Source: Membranihabitans marinus
GTDB taxonomy: Bacteria; Bacteroidota; Bacteroidia; Chitinophagales; Saprospiraceae
Direction of reading: 5' to 3'
DNA: 64,000 nt
NCBI RefSeq assembly: GCF_019802045.1
Contig: NZ_JAHVHU010000008.1
Span: 62,001-126,000, forward strand
This document shows, in pieces, positions 8,521 to 17,979 of the stretch (positions are counted from its first letter, which is position 1; the number at the start of each line of letters is the position of its first letter). The notes below the pieces were generated by a model, which was not told the origin of the DNA, ran no database searches, and was given only the letters and a program-made list of their open reading frames with translations. A program made the position numbers and the translations under genes.

Positions 8521-9408
8521 ATGAGTGAATTCTCTGAGAACGACAAGCAGGCCTGGTGGCAGATGCCTTTACGTCTTGAAACTGTCAATCCGGATACCCT
8601 GCAGCGGAAGCACTTTTTTAGCATGCAGCGATGGAAAATTGCTGTTTTATTTGCCTTATTAATCGTCGGTATTGTAGGGGTTACGTATGCGTTGGTTGGT
8701 TTTACCCCGTTGCGTAGGCTGTTGCCGGGTGATTATTCACAATTGGATGTGCCAGAGATGGTCGAACTGAGAAACAGGGTCCAGGAAATGGAAGAAATTC
8801 TCAAACAGCAAGATAATTATATCATAACCATGCAGGGGATATTGAGCGGAGAACCCTTAGATAGTCTTCAGCACCAGGATACCCGGTTTTCAACCGACTT
8901 CGATACCTCTGCAAAGCCTGTTCAAAAAATCGAAGAAGAAGTTCAGCTTAGAGAAACGATGGAAATGGAAGATCGGTTGCGTTCGCTCCGTCAGAATATT
9001 CGACAAAGTGGAACTGAAGTTTTGGGAAAATCACAATTATCAGATCTGATGGCGCCCGTGATCGGACCGATGGGGAAAGGGTATGATCCCGCTGTGTCGC
9101 ACTATGGTATTGATATTCTCGCACCGAAGAATACAGCGGTAAAGTCCATCGCGGATGGTCTTGTGCTCCAATCCGACTGGACGGTAGAAACTGGAAATAC
9201 CATTATGGTATTGCACGCTGGTGGGGTCATCTCGGTCTACAAACACAACTCCTCACTACTCAAAGAAAATTATCAAAAAGTATCGCAAGGAGAAGCTGTC
9301 GCCATCATTGGTAATACAGGTACACTCACCACCGGACCTCATGTCCATTTTGAACTATGGGTGGATGGTTTTCCTGTGGATCCCACGAGCTATATCAACT
9401 TTCAGTAA
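8521..9408 (+). CDS. M23 family metallopeptidase, membrane-anchored
   Basis: 295 residues: a short cytoplasmic N-terminus, one membrane helix at about 40-60, a coiled-coil stalk (about 78-165), then a LytM domain (about 175-295). The zinc site is intact: His194 and Asp198 in HYGIDI and His276 in GPHVHFEL, with His242 in the position of the second catalytic His and His274 next to the ligand. Such proteins cleave peptidoglycan cross-links or act in cell shape and division. The anchored coiled-coil plus LytM arrangement is like the MepM/EnvC-type proteins of Bacteroidota. Transcription diverges from porW; the next gene has its own promoter. Confidence 0.9.
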   Translation: MSEFSENDKQAWWQMPLRLETVNPDTLQRKHFFSMQRWKIAVLFALLIVGIVGVTYALVGFTPLRRLLPGDYSQLDVPEMVELRNRVQEMEEILKQQDNYIITMQGILSGEPLDSLQHQDTRFSTDFDTSAKPVQKIEEEVQLRETMEMEDRLRSLRQNIRQSGTEVLGKSQLSDLMAPVIGPMGKGYDPAVSHYGIDILAPKNTAVKSIADGLVLQSDWTVETGNTIMVLHAGGVISVYKHNSSLLKENYQKVSQGEAVAIIGNTGTLTTGPHVHFELWVDGFPVDPTSYINFQ

Positions 9409-9425
9409 AATTTATGAAGGTTAGC

Positions 9426-9457
9426 TCTGTTATGTATAAATAATGTTCTAATTTTGC
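9426..9457 (+). promoter_or_regulatory. Promoter with -7 element 4 nt from the ATG (probable leaderless mRNA)
   Basis: TCTG (9426-9429, near TTTG) is followed after 19 nt by TAATTTTG (9449-9456), a perfect TAnnTTTG. Only four bases (CGCC) separate it from the ATG at 9461, so transcription should begin at or beside the start codon. The string TTCTAATTTTGCG recurs upstream of the OstA-like gene at the same distance. Confidence 0.65.
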
Positions 9458-9460
9458 GCC

Positions 9461-9904
9461 ATGGAAAACAATAAGAAAGTAAAGGACGTACAATTTAAGG
9501 ACATCGTAGATGAAAACGGAGAACATCTAAGTCCTGTGTTACCAGAAGAAATCAAAAATTTTCTGATCGATATCGACGGCACGATCTGCGACGATATTCC
9601 CAATGAAGAACCCGAAAGGATGGTAACAGCAAACATCTATCCGGATGCGTTGGAGATTATTAACAAATGGTTCGACGAAGGTCATGTAATTACTTTTTTT
9701 ACCAGCCGAACCGAAGAACACCGGAGCGTGACTGAAGAATGGTTGCGTAAGCACGGATTTAAGTACCATGGTCTGCTTATGGATAAACCACGGGGTGGAA
9801 ACTATCACTGGATAGATAACCACATCGTTCGGGCAACGCGTTTCAAGGGGAAATTCACCGACCTCGTCATTAAGGAAAAGCAGGTCGAAGTTTTCGATCA
9901 TTGA
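9461..9904 (+). CDS. Small HAD-superfamily phosphatase
   Basis: 147 residues. HAD motif I is LIDIDGTICDD (nucleophile Asp37, acid/base Asp39), motif II is FFTSRTEEH with Thr81/Ser82, Lys109 is the likely motif III, and Asp119 in HWIDNH is motif IV. Size and pattern match the short phosphatases in Bacteroidota often labelled phosphoheptose isomerase-like; the substrate is unknown. The start must be at or before ATG 9461 because motif I begins at residue 35 and no ATG lies between. The -7 promoter element ends only 4 nt before this ATG. Confidence 0.8.
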   Translation: MENNKKVKDVQFKDIVDENGEHLSPVLPEEIKNFLIDIDGTICDDIPNEEPERMVTANIYPDALEIINKWFDEGHVITFFTSRTEEHRSVTEEWLRKHGFKYHGLLMDKPRGGNYHWIDNHIVRATRFKGKFTDLVIKEKQVEVFDH

Positions 9905-9989
9905 TTTGATAGGTGTCCGGGCGCGCGGCTGTTAGGTTTTAGATCATTTCTGACTAAGACTTCCTTTTATCGAAATCTAAGCTCTAAGG

Positions 9990-10025
9990 CCTAACTATAG
10001 ACTATAGACTACGGACTAAAAACTA
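9990..10025. repeat. Short imperfect repeats of an ACTATAGACTA type
   Basis: The region between two converging genes contains overlapping copies of ACTATAG / GACTA (ctaactatagactatagactacggacta). It looks like low-complexity intergenic sequence; no function can be proposed. Confidence 0.4.
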
Positions 10026-10029
10026 CCGT

Positions 10030-10941
10030 CTACTTCACTTTCTCCAAAGCCTCTTTCATCCGTGGAACCAGGAAGTTGTAACTGATGTTTTCAAATTCAC
10101 CAGGCATCATACGGACGTCAGCCAGAATGGCACTTTTCATTTCTCCGAATAATAGTTTCAGTGCGAAAACCGGTATTCTCATTAAGATCGCATTGGAATT
10201 AAAAACTTTTTTTAGGCTTTTGGCAAATTGCTTGGAAGTGACCGGGTATGGTGTGGCGAGATTGTAAATGGGTGCCAGTGTATCTGATTCGATCAGCCTG
10301 TGAATCATATTGGCCAAATCTGCTTCATGTACCCAACTTATATAATTATCCCCCGCTCCAAAATAGGGTGCCATGTAAAATCGGATTGGCGTCCGGAATT
10401 GAGAGATAAACCCGCCTTTTTCACTAATGACAACCCCCAACCTCAGTCTGCAATGGGGGACCTTTTTTGTTGCGCTGGATAAAAATGCCGACTCCCAATC
10501 TTTTGTGAGTTGGACCATGAAGTCATGTTTCGGACCCGACGTGGCTTTTTCATCCACTGGTTTATCCCGATTACCATAAAAGCCCGATGCAGATATTTGA
10601 ATGAATTTGGCCGTATTGATGGTTTGGTTTTTAATCAATGACCATAAAAATTGCGTCGGAACAATCCTTGAATCATAAAGGACTTTTTTTCGAGACGAAG
10701 TCCATCGTTGGTCGGCTATACCGGCACCGCAAAGATTGATTAAAGCCTCAAAGGCATGGTCTGAAATACTCGATGCTATAAAACCGTTGTCGGGGTCCCA
10801 TTGGTGTCGAAACGGATGGGAGTCCTGACTTCTGGTGAGTATATGCACTTCTTTTCCGTGTTGGCCCAGTCTTTCCTGGAGGATCGAACCTACAAGGCCG
10901 CTCCCTCCGGCCAAAAGGATCTTTTCAGATTGATGTTTCAT
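10030..10941 (-). CDS. TIGR01777 family NAD(P)-dependent epimerase
   Basis: 303 residues. A Rossmann nucleotide-binding motif ILLAGGSGLVGSIL starts at residue 8, then INLCGAGIADQRWT, the family signature SRKKVLYDSRI, QISASGFYG (the Ser/Tyr region of extended SDRs) and a C-terminal DUF1731-like domain (ANSKAFNS-type helices, here FALKLLFGEMKSAIL). These proteins (YfcH-like, SulA-related) are widely conserved but their substrate is not established. The start lies 43 bp from the divergent ABC binding protein gene, so the two promoters must overlap or be shared. Confidence 0.88.
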   Translation of the reverse strand: MKHQSEKILLAGGSGLVGSILQERLGQHGKEVHILTRSQDSHPFRHQWDPDNGFIASSISDHAFEALINLCGAGIADQRWTSSRKKVLYDSRIVPTQFLWSLIKNQTINTAKFIQISASGFYGNRDKPVDEKATSGPKHDFMVQLTKDWESAFLSSATKKVPHCRLRLGVVISEKGGFISQFRTPIRFYMAPYFGAGDNYISWVHEADLANMIHRLIESDTLAPIYNLATPYPVTSKQFAKSLKKVFNSNAILMRIPVFALKLLFGEMKSAILADVRMMPGEFENISYNFLVPRMKEALEKVK

Positions 10942-10984
10942 GATTAACGTGATTATTGATAACTTCGTAAGAGATCACTATTCT

Positions 10985-12688
10985 ATGAAGTTGTGCAAGT
11001 TTAATTTTGGTTCTATATTTATTGTCTGCCTGGTTGCATTTTATGCATGCCAACACCACCCACCGTCTCAAAGTACGAATATTTTGCGGGTTCAGGTGAA
11101 GCATGCCCCGGATATTATCAATGCGGCACTTTCCAGACTTAGTGTCTCATCATTCATTGAAAACACGATGTCGCTTCCGCTTGCGGTATGGAATGAAGAA
11201 TCAATGTCCTGGTTGCCGGTATTGATCGATGATTATGAACCGCGAAAAACCAAGGGAGGAATCGACTTTATGTTGCATCTCCGACCAGAAGCCCAATGGA
11301 GTGATGGTGTATCCATTTCAACGCAGGACTTAATGTATACTTTAAAAATGGGATTGAATCCATTTATCAATCAGCAATCCTGGGCGGCCTATCTGGAATT
11401 GATTACGGCAATTCAGCAAAGAAATGATTCACTTCTAGTGACCATGGAAACTCCTTACATTTTGGCAGATGAATTTATAGCCGGATTAAAGCCATATCCT
11501 GCGCATGTGCTGGACCCCAATCATGATCTGAAAAAGATCCCGTTTGAACGTTTTTTAGAGGGAAGATTTTCGGTGGATGAAGAAAAAATACTGCAGGCAC
11601 TAGCCAGCAATTTTAATAGTTATGGGACTCCTGAAAATTGGCCTTCCCCTGTTTCCGGGTTGTTCCGCATGGAAGCCTGGGCTCCCGACCAATCCATTAC
11701 GTTGGTACGGACCAAAAACCGCTGGATCGATCGAGTGGATGATCTTCGACAATTTTTTAAAACAAATATTGATACCCTCCAATATGTGATCATTGCCGAT
11801 CCTCAAAATGCATTGCATGCATTCACGAGTGGTGGGGTCGATGTACTAAATACCATTGATCAAAAAGATTCTGCGATACTGTCTTCATTTTGGGGCCGAG
11901 TTCATAATGTTCCTACTTTGCAGCAGTTCTATATAGCAGTAAATCACAAAAATCCATTGTTAGGTCAGATTAACATTCGCAGAGCATTAAATATGGCTAT
12001 CCACCGCAAAGATCTTATTACCCGGCTGTTCCACGGATATGGTCAACCGGCTTATGGGCCGATCCACCCGGATAAGGGGTATTTTTCAGCTCGTTCGGTG
12101 GATTACAGTCCGGATCAGGCACGAGATTTGCTGAAAGAAGCAGGTTGTGTAGATGAGAATAATGATGGTATTTTGGAATGCGAAAGTAGGGACGGTGTGC
12201 GGCCATTGTCATTTCATATCTGGACAACTCGATCTGAGCTGTCACGCAATGTAGCTACCTTAATAAAAGGGTATTGGAAAACAATAGGCGTCGATCTTGA
12301 AATTCAATCCTCGGACTTTCGGAGTTTTCTTCCCGAACTGCAGAATAAAACCTATGATTTTGCAACGCTGGCACTGCGGCAGAATAACTTGTTGGATGAT
12401 CCTTACCCATTGTGGCACAGCTCACAATCCAGTGCGACAGGTAAAAACTACCAAGCTTTGGCAAATTCGGCCCTGGATCATACCTTGGAACAACTTCGGG
12501 GAGCGGTAGTTCCTGCAGAACAGATCAAGTATTATCAAGAATTTCAGCAGACGTTTGATACCTTGACTCCTGTTTTTTTCTTAGTTGCTCCCGATGATGC
12601 CGTGGGATTTCGAAATGACATAAACCTGCATTGGACCCCTCAGCGTCCGGGGTACGATCTTTTAAGATCAACCATAGATTCTGAGTAA
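10985..12688 (+). CDS. ABC transporter substrate-binding lipoprotein, family 5 (peptide/nickel type)
   Basis: 567 residues. Signal peptide with lipobox VAFYAC (Cys at residue 22), then the family 5 extracellular solute-binding fold: LRPEAQWSDGVSISTQDLMYTLKMG in the first lobe, INIRRALNMAIHRKDLI (the family's highly conserved RRAL..AIDR-type segment) and GYGQPAYGPIHP near the hinge. It should bind oligopeptides or related solutes outside the inner membrane. The ATG at 10985 is chosen since it gives a proper lipoprotein signal; in-frame codons further upstream would overlap the divergent epimerase start. First gene of a three-gene operon; the stop is directly followed by the next ATG. Confidence 0.88.
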   Translation: MKLCKFNFGSIFIVCLVAFYACQHHPPSQSTNILRVQVKHAPDIINAALSRLSVSSFIENTMSLPLAVWNEESMSWLPVLIDDYEPRKTKGGIDFMLHLRPEAQWSDGVSISTQDLMYTLKMGLNPFINQQSWAAYLELITAIQQRNDSLLVTMETPYILADEFIAGLKPYPAHVLDPNHDLKKIPFERFLEGRFSVDEEKILQALASNFNSYGTPENWPSPVSGLFRMEAWAPDQSITLVRTKNRWIDRVDDLRQFFKTNIDTLQYVIIADPQNALHAFTSGGVDVLNTIDQKDSAILSSFWGRVHNVPTLQQFYIAVNHKNPLLGQINIRRALNMAIHRKDLITRLFHGYGQPAYGPIHPDKGYFSARSVDYSPDQARDLLKEAGCVDENNDGILECESRDGVRPLSFHIWTTRSELSRNVATLIKGYWKTIGVDLEIQSSDFRSFLPELQNKTYDFATLALRQNNLLDDPYPLWHSSQSSATGKNYQALANSALDHTLEQLRGAVVPAEQIKYYQEFQQTFDTLTPVFFLVAPDDAVGFRNDINLHWTPQRPGYDLLRSTIDSE

Positions 12689-14044
12689 ATGGGACGACGG
12701 TTTGTATATCGAATTTTGATGATTGTTCCGGTGACACTATCTGTCTTATTCGTTACGCTTTTTTTATTTTATAAATTACCAGGGACACAGGTGTTCGATA
12801 GTGAGCAAATAGTGCTAGGTAGTGATCGTGAGCTGGAGCAGCTCTTGAGAGGACAGGTAAATCAAGACCCTTTTTTTACTACGCCCGGACTCTTCTATTT
12901 TAGTTTGAAAGCCGGATATATTCCGGACTCTATGTATCTGGTCCCCATGGCATTTCATGCCTCCTTTAAAAGTCTGGCTGAGGATGTCAGTCGTCCCATG
13001 ATAATGAACAAATACGCCTTATGGATTGGACGGGAAATCGATGCGGTAAAGTCAAAAGATTCAGTCAATGTTACTGCACGACAGTTACTGCATATTCTTT
13101 CCGCTAGTTCAAAGCATGAACTGGAAGACCAGATAGACCTCTTGGAGATTGCCCCGGACAATAGGCCACCTGTTTGGAAGGAGGTGTTGAGTTCTGATCG
13201 ATTGAGAAGTATACCTCCTGTTTCTTTCCAATGGAATGGTTTCCAAAATACATTTCACTATTATATCCGGGGATTGATCACAGGCCAACCAACTTTGAAA
13301 ACCATATCTGGTGAAAGAGTTGAGCATCGGTTCCATCGGACCGTTCGATGGACGCTGGCTTACACCATGCCTGTTTTACTGGTTGGGTGGGGGGTGGTGT
13401 TTTTGTTTGTTTTGTATTTCTATGATCATAGCGCATTATTGGCCCGGTTGGATCGCATTTTGGTCTTCGTATATTCTTTTCCTACGTTTGTATTGGCCAT
13501 GCTGGCTTTGATTTTTCTGACCAGCCATCGATATGGTGCCATATCCCGGATGTTTCCTTTTCCTGTCTTTTTGGAAACGGGGGTCCGTGATTTAGGAGCA
13601 ATTTACCGTAATTATAGTTTTGAGCTGCTCTTGCCTATGCTATTATTCGCTATTAGTCCGATGATTTTATTTTACCGGGTCTTTTATGAGAAAATTGAAG
13701 AAATTAAAATGTCGCAACCTTCATACCGCTATTTGCGACATACCGGGGTTTCTGCTTCGGATTTTCGCTTCAAATACTTGTCTAAATATTTGTTCGTAGC
13801 TACATGGGCACTTTTGTCCAACCTTTTTGTTGCCATCTTGGGTGGTTCGATGATCATCGAGTTGATTTTTAATATACCAGGATTAGGCAGGTTTCTGTAC
13901 GATTCTATTGTGAACTACGATGTCCAAAGCACAGTATATCTAATTTTCCTGTTTACAGTGGTACAGCAGATCGGCCATATCGTCTCGGATGTGATGATAG
14001 AATATTTCTTTGCGTCCGGAGATGTAAAATCAGATATGCTATGA
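12689..14044 (+). CDS. ABC transporter permease, DppB-like, with enlarged periplasmic domain
   Basis: 451 residues, well above the usual 300-340 of DppB/OppB. One membrane helix (about 9-29) is followed by an extracytoplasmic region of about 180 residues, then five helices from about 217. The coupling (EAA) loop is recognisable in SYRYLRHTGVSASDFRFKYLSK, and the family end GLGRFLYDSIVNYDVQ is present. It imports the ligand of the upstream binding protein. The start codon abuts the stop of the binding-protein gene, and the 3' end overlaps the next permease by ATGA, so the three are translated together. The large insertion is the unusual point. Confidence 0.85.
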   Translation: MGRRFVYRILMIVPVTLSVLFVTLFLFYKLPGTQVFDSEQIVLGSDRELEQLLRGQVNQDPFFTTPGLFYFSLKAGYIPDSMYLVPMAFHASFKSLAEDVSRPMIMNKYALWIGREIDAVKSKDSVNVTARQLLHILSASSKHELEDQIDLLEIAPDNRPPVWKEVLSSDRLRSIPPVSFQWNGFQNTFHYYIRGLITGQPTLKTISGERVEHRFHRTVRWTLAYTMPVLLVGWGVVFLFVLYFYDHSALLARLDRILVFVYSFPTFVLAMLALIFLTSHRYGAISRMFPFPVFLETGVRDLGAIYRNYSFELLLPMLLFAISPMILFYRVFYEKIEEIKMSQPSYRYLRHTGVSASDFRFKYLSKYLFVATWALLSNLFVAILGGSMIIELIFNIPGLGRFLYDSIVNYDVQSTVYLIFLFTVVQQIGHIVSDVMIEYFFASGDVKSDML

Positions 14045-15135
14045 ATTCATATACAAATATAGTGAAACAGCATCGTGGTATTCTCCTCTGGTATGGCTTC
14101 TTGGTACTAATTTGTTTTGGCGGGGTCTATTTTCTGGCTGGTTCTTATTTTCTGGTGGGGTATTGTGAGACTGGTATCCGATTATTTGGATCTGTTGACT
14201 GTGGTCATGGGATTTCCCCTTTAGTGGTGCAGATGAATGCGGAGACACTGGATGCCCGCGTTGCTTCATTGTTACCACCGCTTTCATATACCTCCGGAGT
14301 AGGGTGGCATCTTTTGGGTACGGATGCTTTGGGGCGCGATGTGTTCGCAGGCATACTGTATGGGGGCCAACGTTCCTTGCTGATTGGGTTGTCTGCCGGT
14401 GTTCTAGCTATGGGTATGGGATGGGCGGTGGGGATGTGGTCGATATATGCGCGGTATCACACCAAGGTGGTTCCTTATTGGATTGTAGGGATTCTATTGG
14501 TTTTGATCCTATTTTGGCAGACCCAATCCTACCTTTTTTTATTATTTATTCCGGGCTGGATATTGTGGAGATGGTGGAGTAGACGAAAACCCGTCAAACC
14601 CGTCACTACGATTGGGCGATCCTGGTGGTGGGGGCGATGGATCGAATGGTACCAGGCGCTGCCTGATCTTTTGATGGTTTTGGTTTTAAGTGCAGCACTT
14701 GGAAGTATGAGTTGGTGGGGGTTGGGACTTATCATGATCGCGGTGATCTGGCCGTCGTTGGCACTGATTGCCCGGCGAGTCGCTGTGGAAGTGACACTAC
14801 AGCCTTACTTTGTTCAGGCGATTCGCAATAAAGTATCAGGCTGGCACTTGTTGAACCATTATCTGTGGGGGAATACGAAGTCTGTTTTTTGGGGATTATT
14901 TCCGTTGGTCGTCGCCCGGATTATATTGCTGGAATCAACAATATCTTTCTTGGGTATGGGCTTGCCCCCCGATGTAGTAACCATTGGATCAATGGTGTCA
15001 TCTTCCCGACAGAACATCTCGGCCTGGTGGTTGATTGTTTTTTCCTGTCTGTTTATATTTATTCTTGTGTATCCGCTATTGCGATCAGGGATGAAAAACC
15101 GTCATCAAAGAAGGGCTGGAATTGCAACTAATTGA
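14041..15135 (+). CDS. ABC transporter permease, DppC-like
   Basis: 364 residues. N-terminal helix, a short periplasmic stretch ending in LLGTDALGRDVFAGILYGGQRSLLIGL, the DppC/OppC hallmark, then further helices and the EAA loop around YFVQAIRNKVSGWHLLNHYLW and LLESTISFLGMGLPPDV near the end. Two extra hydrophobic segments (about 140-180) enlarge the middle compared with standard DppC proteins. ATGA overlap with the upstream permease. No DppD/DppF ATPase follows, so the nucleotide-binding subunits must be encoded elsewhere. Confidence 0.85.
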   Translation: MNSYTNIVKQHRGILLWYGFLVLICFGGVYFLAGSYFLVGYCETGIRLFGSVDCGHGISPLVVQMNAETLDARVASLLPPLSYTSGVGWHLLGTDALGRDVFAGILYGGQRSLLIGLSAGVLAMGMGWAVGMWSIYARYHTKVVPYWIVGILLVLILFWQTQSYLFLLFIPGWILWRWWSRRKPVKPVTTIGRSWWWGRWIEWYQALPDLLMVLVLSAALGSMSWWGLGLIMIAVIWPSLALIARRVAVEVTLQPYFVQAIRNKVSGWHLLNHYLWGNTKSVFWGLFPLVVARIILLESTISFLGMGLPPDVVTIGSMVSSSRQNISAWWLIVFSCLFIFILVYPLLRSGMKNRHQRRAGIATN

Positions 15136-15222
15136 ATCAGGATGCGTTACTTTGCTAAAGTTAATTAAAATTGGTTTATCAGAGGCAGATAGTCTTTGTA
15201 AAAATCCGATATTTGTGAGCGA

Positions 15223-17979
15223 ATGAATCATAAAAATAATATGAAAGATTATTCATACGTGTTCAATGCACATCCCAGCGTAATAGATAAACTTTACAAA
15301 ACCTATAAAGATGACCCTGGTTCTGTAGAACAGGGCTGGCGTGCTTTTTTCAGCGGCTTTGATTTTCAAACCAATGGGGGGGTGGATGCCGCGGCCGATC
15401 GGGAGGTCCCCGTAGGAAAACTTGAAAAGGAGTTTGACGTGCTCTCTATTATTCATGGTTTTCGAGACCGTGGTCATCTGTTGTCCACGACCAATCCGAT
15501 CAAAAAGCGGAAAGACCGAAAACCTCACTTGGATTTAGAGGATTATAATCTGGATGAATCTGATCTCGATGAGGTTTTTATCGCAGGCGAAGAAATTGGG
15601 ATGAAGAATGCTTCCCTGCGAGAAATTCTGAAACGATTAAATACCCTGTATGCATCGAATATTGGGTACGAATATGTTCACATCGAAGACAACGAGAAAA
15701 GAATGTGGCTTCGGGATAAAATTGAAAATCGTAATCTTGCTGATGATTACGGACTTTCAATTGAGATGAAAAAGCGAATTCTCGATAAGTTAAATGATGC
15801 AACCATCTTTGAAAAATTTCTTCATACCAAATATGTAGGACAGAAACGCTTTTCATTGGAGGGCGGAGAAAGTACCATTCCAGCGCTCGATGCTATTATC
15901 AATTATGGTGCACAGGATATTGTAGAGGAGGTCGTTATCGGGATGGCACACCGGGGCCGGCTAAATGTGTTGGCCAATATTATGTGCAAGACCTACGAAG
16001 AAATATTTACAGAGTTTGAAGGCAATGCCGTACCAGAACTGGCATTTGGTGACGGGGATGTAAAATATCACCTGGGGTACAACAGCCAGATCGAGGCTTC
16101 CAATGGCCGAAAGATACAAATGCGGCTGATGGCAAATCCAAGTCACCTGGAAGCTGTCGATCCTGTAGTAGAAGGATTTTCGCGCGCCAAGGCAGATATT
16201 TTATACGATTCTGAGTATGACAAAATCCTTCCGGTGTTGATTCACGGCGATGCGGCCATCGCAGGGCAGGGTGTTGCTTATGAAACCGTTCAGATGAGCA
16301 AGTTGGATGGGTATTATACCGGCGGAACGGTTCATTTTGTGATCAATAACCAGATTGGTTTTACGACGGATTTTGATGATGCACGATCGTCCACATATTG
16401 TACCGGAGCAGCAAACGTTATTCAGGCACCCGTGTTTCATGTCAATGGCGATGATGTCGAAGCGGTAGTGCATTCAGTGCTTTTGGCGATGGAATATCGT
16501 CAAAAGTTTAATAATGATGTATTTATTGATATGGTGTGTTATCGAAAACACGGCCACAATGAAGGTGATGATCCGAAGTTTACGCAGCCAAAAATGTATA
16601 AAATCATCAAGGATCATAAAAATCCCCGGGAGATTTATGTGGATAAGCTGATCAAACGAGATCATGTCGAAAAGAAAATGGCCGAAGAGTTGGAAAATTC
16701 GTTCTGGAAAAAATTGCAGGACCGATTGGATATGGTCAAGGAAACACCATTGCCTTATGCGCATCAAGAGCCGGAAAAAGCATGGAAAGCATTGCGCGTC
16801 ACCAAAGATCCAAATGATTTTATAAAGTCGCCAAAAACGGGCATTGCAGAAGAAAAACTGGATTTTATACTGAATCATATTACCAATCTACCCGAAGATT
16901 TTAATCCCGTACCGAAGGTTCATCGTTTGTTTAAAGGCATGAATAAACTTCTGGCTAAGGATATGTTGGATTGGGGGTTAGCAGAGATGGCTGCCTATGG
17001 GTCCATATTGCTGGACAAGCGGAATGTTCGGATGAGTGGCCAGGATGTCAAACGAGGTACTTTTTCTCACCGCCATGCCATGGTGTATGATTCCAAGTCA
17101 TACAAATCCCTAAATAGACTGGATGGTATGACCGAAGATCAGGGACGATTTATGATCTACAACTCTTTGCTCTCCGAGTTTGCTGTGATGGGATTTGAAT
17201 ACGGTTATTCTTTGGCCACACCGGACGCACTGGTTATATGGGAAGCTCAGTTTGGTGATTTTTACAATGGTGCGCAGACCATCGTAGATCAATTTATCTC
17301 AGCCGGAGAAAGCAAATGGCGCAACATGAGTGGGCTCGTCTTGCTCCTGCCGCACGGATATGAAGGTCAAGGACCAGAACATTCCAGCGCCCGATTAGAG
17401 CGATTCCTGATGATGTGCGCCGAATACAATCTTGCGGTGACAAACATCACAACGCCGGCAAACTTTTTTCACGCAATGCGACGTCAATTGGACCGACCAT
17501 TTCGTAAACCTTTGATCAATATGGCACCCAAGTCTTTGTTGCGCCATCCAAAATGTGTCAGTAAAAAATCTGAATTTTATAAAGGAAATCGTTTTCAGGA
17601 ACTTATCGATGACGACAAGACCTTAGCAGCAAAAAAGGTCACCAGAGTAATCCTATGCTCTGGTAAAGTGTATTATGATTTGTTGGAGAAAAAAGAGGAA
17701 ACAAAACGACAGGATGTTGCACTTGTCCGAATTGAGCAATTGTATCCGTTGCCTGAATTTCAATTGGATGATGTTCGGAAAAAATACAGTAACGCCGAGT
17801 TTTACTGGGTTCAGGAAGAACCTGAAAATATGGGAGCCAACCGGTACATTCGTCACAGCTTATCCGGGTGGGATCTGACGACTATTTCACGCGAGGCTAG
17901 TGCATCACCTGCCACCGGATTTAAGACTATTCACGATGAACAACAAGCGAATTTGATCGATAAGGCTTTCAGGGACTGA
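15223..17979 (+). CDS. sucA: 2-oxoglutarate dehydrogenase E1 component
   Basis: 918 residues. It decarboxylates 2-oxoglutarate with thiamine diphosphate and passes the succinyl group to E2 in the citric acid cycle. Seen: N-terminal E2-binding helix (YVFNAHPSVIDKLYKTY), GMAHRGRLNVLANI, GDAAIAGQGVAYET and INNQIGFTT (ThDP/Mg site), DVFIDMVCYRKHGHNEGDDP, and the pyrimidine-binding LLPHGYEGQGPEHSSAR. The length is typical. ATG 15223 or ATG 15241 (MKDYSYVF) could be the start. GATATTTG at 15208-15215 is a possible -7 element. No E2 or E3 gene follows; the next 500 bp are non-coding. Confidence 0.95.
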   Translation: MNHKNNMKDYSYVFNAHPSVIDKLYKTYKDDPGSVEQGWRAFFSGFDFQTNGGVDAAADREVPVGKLEKEFDVLSIIHGFRDRGHLLSTTNPIKKRKDRKPHLDLEDYNLDESDLDEVFIAGEEIGMKNASLREILKRLNTLYASNIGYEYVHIEDNEKRMWLRDKIENRNLADDYGLSIEMKKRILDKLNDATIFEKFLHTKYVGQKRFSLEGGESTIPALDAIINYGAQDIVEEVVIGMAHRGRLNVLANIMCKTYEEIFTEFEGNAVPELAFGDGDVKYHLGYNSQIEASNGRKIQMRLMANPSHLEAVDPVVEGFSRAKADILYDSEYDKILPVLIHGDAAIAGQGVAYETVQMSKLDGYYTGGTVHFVINNQIGFTTDFDDARSSTYCTGAANVIQAPVFHVNGDDVEAVVHSVLLAMEYRQKFNNDVFIDMVCYRKHGHNEGDDPKFTQPKMYKIIKDHKNPREIYVDKLIKRDHVEKKMAEELENSFWKKLQDRLDMVKETPLPYAHQEPEKAWKALRVTKDPNDFIKSPKTGIAEEKLDFILNHITNLPEDFNPVPKVHRLFKGMNKLLAKDMLDWGLAEMAAYGSILLDKRNVRMSGQDVKRGTFSHRHAMVYDSKSYKSLNRLDGMTEDQGRFMIYNSLLSEFAVMGFEYGYSLATPDALVIWEAQFGDFYNGAQTIVDQFISAGESKWRNMSGLVLLLPHGYEGQGPEHSSARLERFLMMCAEYNLAVTNITTPANFFHAMRRQLDRPFRKPLINMAPKSLLRHPKCVSKKSEFYKGNRFQELIDDDKTLAAKKVTRVILCSGKVYYDLLEKKEETKRQDVALVRIEQLYPLPEFQLDDVRKKYSNAEFYWVQEEPENMGANRYIRHSLSGWDLTTISREASASPATGFKTIHDEQQANLIDKAFRD

